The translations under genes and the position numbers were made by a program. Below the pieces are notes generated by a model that was given only the letters and a program-made list of their open reading frames with translations, was not told the origin of the DNA and searched no databases. A stretch of 11,520 nt of DNA from an uncultured Sphingobacteriaceae bacterium (GTDB lineage Bacteria; Bacteroidota; Bacteroidia; Sphingobacteriales; Sphingobacteriaceae), in the NCBI GenBank assembly GCA_937875035.1, contig CALNCF010000334.1, positions 1 to 11,520 on the forward strand. Direction: 5' to 3'. The first letter of the stretch is position 1. Every line of letters begins with the position of its first letter. This document shows, piece by piece, positions 6,623 to 11,520 of the stretch.

Positions 6623-8398
6623 ATGGAGAATTTGTATCGCGAACGGCACATAGCCTATACGGCTAAGGTTTCGGCAGAGCAGCGACGTTCAGCTACGATC
6701 AGCACCTTGCGGGTGGTTTCCTTCCTGGGCTTTTTAGTATCGGCTTACTTATGTATGAGCAGCCGGGAATTAGTATGGCTCATCCCCGCGGTATTATTAC
6801 TTGTGATGTTCCTGGTATTGCTCATGAAGCATCAGCGCTCGGAGCAAAAGCTGAGCTTCCTGCGTAACCTGGCAGAGATCAATGAGCAGGAGCTGGGCTA
6901 TCTGCAGGGCGACCTTTCGGCATTCAACGCAGGACAGGCTTATGTGAACCCCGATCATTCGTACAGCTACGACCTTGATATATTCGGGAAGTCATCTTTA
7001 TTCCAGCACATCGATCGAACGGTCACCTCGATCGGTAAAGAGCAGCTGGCGGATGTGCTCCGGGAAATGCAGCCTTCCCAACCCATTGCCGTACAACAGC
7101 AAGCCATCCGCGAGCTCAGCGCTGCCCTCAACTGGCGGCAGGAGTTCCTGGCAGGCGCACGAACGAAAGAGGCTACTGCTGATAAGATCAGCCGTTTCCT
7201 GGTCTGGCTGGAAGAACCGCTTTCGGTCAGCCCGCTGATCCGTGTGCTGATGCGGGTTATGCCGGTGCTCACGATCGGCTCCCTGCTGGCAATGATCTTT
7301 TCAGACTGGCCGTATGCGACCACGGCATTCAGCTCCTTCTTTATGCTTTCGTTCTTTATTGTTTCTTTCCAGATGAAAAAGATAAAAGCGGAGCAATCGC
7401 AGCTGGATAAGGTATCGAAAGTATTGTTCAGCTACAGCGGCTTGCTGGAGCGTGTGGAGCAGGCCACTTTTGAAGCGCCCCTGCTGCGCCAGTTACAGGC
7501 GCAGCTACAGAAAAATGATGTCCCTGCCGGAAGATCGGTTGCACGCTTGTCTTCCATCCTGAATCAATTGGATTCGATCGGGAATGTGTTCGCGGTATTG
7601 CTCTTCAACGGCTTGTTTATGTATCACCTGCAAACCCTGCGCGCGCTTGCCGCCTGGAAGAATATGCACCGTGCCGACGTGGCGCAATGGTTCCGGGTGA
7701 TCGCGAAATTCGACAGCCTGGTGAGCCTCGCTAATTATGCGGCGAATCATCCTTCGTTCTGCTACCCGGTTATTGAGGAGAGCCGTTTATTCAAGGCAGA
7801 AGACCTGGGTCATCCCCTGATCAGGGAACAGGCAAGGGTAGGTAACAGTATCGACTTTAACGCCTCGCCTTTCGTGGTGCTTACCGGCTCCAATATGTCG
7901 GGAAAGAGCACATTCCTGCGGACTATTGGCATCAATATGGTCATGGCGAAGGTGGGCTTACCCGTATGCGCGCGAAGCCTGGAGATGCCGTCTCTGCAAG
8001 TGTATACCAGCATGCGGGTGACAGACTCCTTGCAGGAGAATGAATCGTATTTTTTTTCCGAATTGAAAAGACTGAAGATGATCATCGATCACCTGGAAGA
8101 TGGCAGGCACGTGTTCGTGATCCTCGACGAGATCCTGAGAGGAACAAACTCCAATGATAAGTATGCCGGCACCGTAGGACTGATCAGGAGCATGATCGCC
8201 CGCAAGGGAGTGGGTATTATCGCCACGCACGATCTCACGGTTGGAAAGCTACAGGATGAGCATCCCAATTACCTCAGCAATAAGTGCTTTGAGGTGGAGA
8301 TCAGGAATGAAGAATTGTATTTCGACTATAAGCTGAAAGAAGGAATCTGCCAGAAGATGAGCGCTACCTTCCTGCTGAAGCAAATGCAGATCATCTGA
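6623..8398 (+). CDS. Membrane-anchored MutS-like ATPase
   Basis: A 591-residue protein with the MutS core and ATPase but no N-terminal mismatch-recognition domain. The ATG at 6623 is preferred over the in-frame GTG at 6617. Two hydrophobic segments (about 30-46 and 50-68) sit near the N-terminus and two more at about 207-226 and 233-250, so it is probably an inner-membrane protein. Between them, LDIFGKSSLFQHIDRTVTSIG (118-138) resembles the start of the MutS lever/core domain. The C-terminal ATPase has Walker A TGSNMSGKST (421-430), the DSLQENESYFFSELKRLK signature near 468-485, Walker B VFVILDEILRGT (497-508) and the switch ATHD (534-537). All nucleotide-binding residues look intact. It differs from MutS1 (mismatch domain) and MutS2 (no Smr nuclease tail is seen). 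It may belong to a short MutS-related subfamily common in Bacteroidota; the role is unknown and participation in mismatch repair should not be assumed. Confidence 0.88.
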   Translation: MENLYRERHIAYTAKVSAEQRRSATISTLRVVSFLGFLVSAYLCMSSRELVWLIPAVLLLVMFLVLLMKHQRSEQKLSFLRNLAEINEQELGYLQGDLSAFNAGQAYVNPDHSYSYDLDIFGKSSLFQHIDRTVTSIGKEQLADVLREMQPSQPIAVQQQAIRELSAALNWRQEFLAGARTKEATADKISRFLVWLEEPLSVSPLIRVLMRVMPVLTIGSLLAMIFSDWPYATTAFSSFFMLSFFIVSFQMKKIKAEQSQLDKVSKVLFSYSGLLERVEQATFEAPLLRQLQAQLQKNDVPAGRSVARLSSILNQLDSIGNVFAVLLFNGLFMYHLQTLRALAAWKNMHRADVAQWFRVIAKFDSLVSLANYAANHPSFCYPVIEESRLFKAEDLGHPLIREQARVGNSIDFNASPFVVLTGSNMSGKSTFLRTIGINMVMAKVGLPVCARSLEMPSLQVYTSMRVTDSLQENESYFFSELKRLKMIIDHLEDGRHVFVILDEILRGTNSNDKYAGTVGLIRSMIARKGVGIIATHDLTVGKLQDEHPNYLSNKCFEVEIRNEELYFDYKLKEGICQKMSATFLLKQMQII

Positions 8399-8402
8399 TG
8401 AT
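8390..8402. repeat. Symmetric 13-bp palindrome at the convergent gene junction
   Basis: ATCATC-T-GATGAT is a perfect inverted repeat with a single central base. It covers the TGA of the MutS-like gene and the first base of the TAA (minus strand) of the REC-kinase gene. As RNA it gives only a 4-bp stem with a 5-base loop and has no T tract, so it is at most a weak bidirectional terminator. Confidence 0.3.
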
Positions 8403-9496
8403 TACTCGTCGCGGCCGATGTTCGGAACAGTTACCCTGAATGTGCTTCCCGTGTCTACATTCGAATCTACCTGTATGGTCGCGTTGATCTTTTTCAGGGC
8501 TTCCTTTACGACATATAATCCTACCCCGGAACCGGAGTTCTTGTGCGCTCCGCGGAAGAACATGTCGAAGATGTCGGCGAAATGCTTCTCTTCGATACCC
8601 ACGCCATTGTCGGTAATGGTGATGTCGGCGTTTTCCTGGTCGCAGTGAATATGCACGTGTACCTTTTTCTTCGGACTGTCGTCATGGTGAAAACGGATCG
8701 CGTTCAGCAGGAGGTTGATCAGGGTAATGCGTACCCTTGATTCATCCGTTTTAATATTACCTTCCTGCTTAATATCGTAGGTGAACTCTACCTGCTTCGC
8801 TTCATTCAGCATATTCATGTCTTCCCAGATCTCGCGCAGCAGGTTTTCGAAATTAATATAGGTAAGCTGCAGGTTGGTCCGGTTGGAACGGTGATAACGG
8901 ATAATGTTCTGTACGAATACCTCCATCTTGTTCACCGTGCTTTCGATCATGCGCAGGTATTCGTGGTTACCCGAATTATCCTCTGCTTTCGCCATCTTGA
9001 TAATGCCCAGCACCGAAGCAATGGGAGCTCTCAGGTCATGCGATGCGCTGTACACGAATTTGTCGAGCTCTTCGTAAGCTTTCTGTAATTCGAGGTTCTG
9101 CTCACGAAGCAGGAATTTGGTATGATAGATCTCGTATGCATTCTGGATCGCCACACCGATCGCCTGGCTATCCCAGGGCTTGTCGATGAAACGGTAGATC
9201 TGGCCGCGGTTGATCGCTTCGATCACCGCCTGGATATCGGTGTATCCTGTAAGCAGGATCCGTACAGGGTGCGGGTATTTGTGGAGGATGGATTCGAAGA
9301 ATTCCACACCGGTCATGCCGGGCATCCGCTGATCGCAGATGATCACATGGATCTTCTCTTCCGCGAGAACCTTCGCGCCTTCATCCGCCGACTCTGCAAG
9401 GAAAATATCATGGTCCTTGCGGAATAACGCTTTGAAAGAATTCAGGTTGTTAACTTCATCATCAATATATAGTACTCTGATTCTTTCCGTTTTCAT
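8402..9496 (-). CDS. REC-histidine kinase protein (soluble response regulator/kinase)
   Basis: A 364-residue cytoplasmic protein that opens with a receiver domain and ends as a histidine kinase, the reverse of a classical hybrid kinase. REC (5-120) has the acidic pair Asp12/Asp13, phosphoacceptor Asp55 in CDQRMPGMTGVEFFE, Thr83 in LLTGYTD and Lys106 in FIDKPWD; these features resemble RpfG-type receivers. A helical linker (~120-145) leads to H-box SASHDLRAPIASVLG with His153, N-box NLLLNAIRFH (261-270), G1 DNGVGI (296-301) and G2 GSGVGL (322-327). No membrane segment, signal peptide or DNA-binding domain is visible. The likely role is to receive phosphate on Asp55 from a partner kinase and use it to gate its own kinase activity. 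The obvious partner is the receptor kinase gene 93 bp upstream on the same strand. Its own output target is not in the window. Converges with the MutS-like gene with 3 bp between stops. Confidence 0.92.
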   Translation of the reverse strand: MKTERIRVLYIDDEVNNLNSFKALFRKDHDIFLAESADEGAKVLAEEKIHVIICDQRMPGMTGVEFFESILHKYPHPVRILLTGYTDIQAVIEAINRGQIYRFIDKPWDSQAIGVAIQNAYEIYHTKFLLREQNLELQKAYEELDKFVYSASHDLRAPIASVLGIIKMAKAEDNSGNHEYLRMIESTVNKMEVFVQNIIRYHRSNRTNLQLTYINFENLLREIWEDMNMLNEAKQVEFTYDIKQEGNIKTDESRVRITLINLLLNAIRFHHDDSPKKKVHVHIHCDQENADITITDNGVGIEEKHFADIFDMFFRGAHKNSGSGVGLYVVKEALKKINATIQVDSNVDTGSTFRVTVPNIGRDE

Positions 9497-9526
9497 GATA
9501 CGTCCGGCAGCTTATTTAAAAAGTAG

Positions 9527-9556
9527 CAAATGTTATAGTCGGCTTGATACGACAAA
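9527..9556 (-). promoter_or_regulatory. Putative internal promoter for the REC-kinase gene
   Basis: On the minus strand, TTTG (9553-9556) is followed by an 18-bp spacer and AACATTTG (9527-9534), one mismatch from the -7 consensus TAnnTTTG. Both elements sit at Bacteroidota-like spacing in the 93-bp gap, about 30 bp ahead of the ATG at 9496. It would allow expression of the REC-kinase independently of the receptor kinase. Confidence 0.45.
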
Positions 9557-9584
9557 GGTTGAAATAAGTTACACACTCTGACAG

Positions 9585-9599
9585 GCAGATTACATCTGC
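9585..9599 (-). repeat. Inverted repeat over the stop codon of the receptor kinase gene
   Basis: GCAGAT, three loop bases, ATCTGC: a perfect 6-bp stem spanning the last codons and the TAA (9590-9592 on the minus strand). No T tract follows on the minus strand, so it is not a convincing terminator and does not argue strongly against read-through into the REC-kinase gene. Confidence 0.3.
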
Positions 9600-11520
9600 G
9601 TTATAGGTAAAGATATGATAAATTCAGTTCCCTTCCCTAACTCCGATTCTACTTTTATCTCGCCCCGGTGTAATTCAATAATACTGAAAGTGATGGACAA
9701 GCCAAGGCCTGTCCCTTCGCCTGCTTTCTTGGTCGTGAAGAACGGCTGGAAGATCTTTTCCTTAGTCTCCGCGTCCATTCCCATCCCGTTATCCTTGATG
9801 CTGATGACGACACGATCGCCCTCACGGTATGTTTTCACACGGATCTCGCCTTCCCTGTCATCCGGGTTATTCATTACGGCATGGCCGGCGTTATTGATAA
9901 TATTCATGAACACCTGGTTGAGCTTTCCTGCAAAGCATTCTACTTCAGGAATGTCGCCCAGCTCTTTGATCACATGCACGCGGCCTTTCAGTGAGCTGTT
10001 CAGGATGATGAGCGTAGATTCCAGGCCTTCGTTGATGTTCGCGAATTTCAGGTCTGATTCATCCAGGCGCGAAAAGCTTTTCAATCCCTTCACGATCTCT
10101 ACGGTACGGTTCGCTCCGTCGTCCATGCCCCGCAGCAGCACATTGATCTCCTGTTTCAGGTATTCGAAATCGAGCTCTTTCTTTAGCTTGTCGACTGCGC
10201 TGAACTGTTCCTTTAGCCCGGTGGTTTCCACGAGCTCATCGTATTTATGAACGATCTCGAGAATGTCATCCACATCGCGTTTCAGGGGGTTGATATTGGA
10301 GCTGACAAAGTTGATCGGGTTATTGATCTCGTGGGCAATGCCGGCGGTAAGCTGACCGAGCGACGCCATCTTTTCGGCATCTACCAGCTGGGATTGTGTT
10401 TGTCGCAGGTCGTTCAGGGTTACAGCGAGCTCCTTGTTCGATTGGTTGAGCTCATGTGTACGCTCTTCTACCTTTACTTCCAGCAAGGTGTTCTGCTCGC
10501 GTATAATGCGTTCGTTCTCGAGAGAGATCCGCAGGGCTTCCGCCTGTGAGTCTTCTTTTTCTTTCCGGTAGACATTGATCTTGTCGGCCAGCGCGAAAGA
10601 AAGCAGGGTTACCTCGAGCGCAGAACCGATCTGCAGCGCATAATAGGTATACGTGTTATAGGGAAGTATGTTGAAGTTTCGCAATACAAAAATACATACG
10701 CTGATCAGGAAGATCGACCATGCTACGAAGAAGAACCTGGCCGGACGATAGCCCTTGCGGCTTAGCTGCCATGCCATGCCGATGGTATACAGGGAGCCGA
10801 TCATTGCCGTAAGCTGTACGAGTGTTTGCGATTCGTAAAAGCGATCGAAGAGACTCAACACCAGGCAGATGGTGTAGAATACAAAGGTCCAGTTTAAAAA
10901 GCGGTGTGCCCGCGGAGCATTTACTTTCGTATGCAGGAAATGCTGTACGAACCAGATAGCGGTCCAGCCGCTGAATACCGGCACCAGGAAGGTACTCTGT
11001 ATGGTAAGCCAGGAGCTGTTCGGCCATAGGTATTTAAAGCCATATCCCTGCAGCACTACCTGTGTCATTCCCACGAAGATGATATACATCACGTAGTACA
11101 GGTAGTTCTTGTCGCGAACCGTAAAGAACACGAAGAGGTTATAGACGATCATCACCAGGATGATCCCAGTATATACACCGAACACGAGATCCTTTACGAT
11201 CAGGCCTTCGTAAATGCTCTTGGCAGTACCCACAAACACCGGGAGCTGGATCTGTTCCCCGCTTTTTACCCGCAGGTAATAGGTAACGCTTTCCCCATGT
11301 GGAATATTAAGATAAAAAAGATAGTTCTGGTTGTTTACTTCCCGTGCGGAGAAGGGCTGGTATTCGCCCACTTTGGTAACAGCGTAGGTGCTGTCTTTGC
11401 GAAGGGTATAGAATTCTACTTCGTCGATGATCGGGTATTCGATCTCCAGCAGAAGCCGGGAGATATCCGTTTCATTTTTAATGGTGAAACGGCCCCAGTG
11501 CGCAGAAGTGCTGATGCCCA
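9590..11520 (-). CDS. 7TMR-DISM receptor histidine kinase (5' end outside window)
   Basis: 642 residues are visible; the frame stays open to the right edge, so the GTG at 11371 is internal. The residues beyond it (HWGRFTIKN, LLLEIEYPIIDEVEFYTL) and the following GEYQPFSAR to YYLRVKS stretch form a typical 7TMR-DISM extracellular domain 2. Counting from the GTG codon, seven hydrophobic segments lie at about 62-84, 90-110, 122-146, 157-176, 184-203, 211-231 and 240-262. A coiled coil (~265-335) leads to the kinase: H-box GIAHEINNPINFVSSNI with His347, N-box NQVFMNIINNAGHAV (485-499), G1 DNGMGM (527-532), F-box FQPFFTTK and G2 GEGTGLGLS (551-559). The extracytoplasmic domain is thought to bind carbohydrates or similar small ligands in this family; the ligand here is unknown. 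Probably co-transcribed with the REC-kinase gene downstream and a candidate phosphodonor for it. Confidence 0.94.
   Translation of the reverse strand, partial: GISTSAHWGRFTIKNETDISRLLLEIEYPIIDEVEFYTLRKDSTYAVTKVGEYQPFSAREVNNQNYLFYLNIPHGESVTYYLRVKSGEQIQLPVFVGTAKSIYEGLIVKDLVFGVYTGIILVMIVYNLFVFFTVRDKNYLYYVMYIIFVGMTQVVLQGYGFKYLWPNSSWLTIQSTFLVPVFSGWTAIWFVQHFLHTKVNAPRAHRFLNWTFVFYTICLVLSLFDRFYESQTLVQLTAMIGSLYTIGMAWQLSRKGYRPARFFFVAWSIFLISVCIFVLRNFNILPYNTYTYYALQIGSALEVTLLSFALADKINVYRKEKEDSQAEALRISLENERIIREQNTLLEVKVEERTHELNQSNKELAVTLNDLRQTQSQLVDAEKMASLGQLTAGIAHEINNPINFVSSNINPLKRDVDDILEIVHKYDELVETTGLKEQFSAVDKLKKELDFEYLKQEINVLLRGMDDGANRTVEIVKGLKSFSRLDESDLKFANINEGLESTLIILNSSLKGRVHVIKELGDIPEVECFAGKLNQVFMNIINNAGHAVMNNPDDREGEIRVKTYREGDRVVISIKDNGMGMDAETKEKIFQPFFTTKKAGEGTGLGLSITFSIIELHRGEIKVESELGKGTEFIISLPITQM

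Noticed and set aside
9615..10250. Plus-strand open frame (211 codons) opposite the receptor kinase
   Set aside because: It is the antisense of the conserved kinase core; Ser/Pro-rich with no recognisable motif.
9590..11371. GTG at 11371 as the start of the 7TMR-DISM kinase
   Set aside because: The frame continues to 11520 with residues fitting the 7TMR-DISM extracellular domain, so the GTG is internal.
1..11520. Mobile element, CRISPR array, tRNA or defence system
   Set aside because: No transposase or integrase, no repeat-spacer pattern, no tRNA-like fold and no recognisable defence gene set were found; the MutS-like ATPase alone does not make a defence system.

Overview
The window looks like chromosomal DNA from a member of the Bacteroidota, probably a free-living Chitinophagales/Sphingobacteriales-type bacterium. 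Four signs point there: a secreted peptidase ending in a type IX secretion (T9SS) sorting domain, a DUF4403-type lipoprotein, -7 boxes close to the Bacteroidota TAnnTTTG consensus with no consistent Shine-Dalgarno, and an abundance of histidine kinases including a 7TMR-DISM receptor. G+C is around one half by eye. The placement is inference; there is no rRNA or other taxonomic marker. I see no tRNA, IS element, CRISPR array, integrase or phage gene.

Layout. The left part (1-6483) is all on the plus strand: the 3' portion of a membrane sensor histidine kinase, overlapped by 8 bp by an M1 zinc metallopeptidase with signal peptide and T9SS tail; then a DUF4403-like lipoprotein, a DinB-family metal-binding protein and a concentrative nucleoside transporter (CNT/NupC family). 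A strong GAAA-loop hairpin follows the transporter. Next, still on plus, comes a membrane-anchored MutS-like ATPase (6623-8398). It converges, with 3 bp between stop codons, on a minus-strand signalling pair: a soluble REC-histidine kinase protein (8402-9496) and, upstream of it, a 7TMR-DISM receptor histidine kinase (9590 to beyond the right edge). There is no gene-free stretch over 300 bases; the longest gap is 139 bp (6484-6622).

How the genes may work together. The first kinase and the M1 peptidase are probably co-transcribed. The minus-strand receptor kinase and REC-kinase probably form a signalling module: an extracytoplasmic ligand would be sensed by the 7TMR-DISM protein and passed to the REC domain of the second protein, which has no DNA-binding domain of its own. 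The lipoprotein, DinB protein, transporter and MutS-like gene look like ordinary housekeeping or accessory neighbours with their own weak promoter-like boxes. No clearly new multi-gene system is visible. The points most worth a second look are the two-fold internal repeat in the DUF4403-like lipoprotein, the membrane-anchored MutS core without a mismatch-recognition domain, and the kinase/REC-kinase pair.
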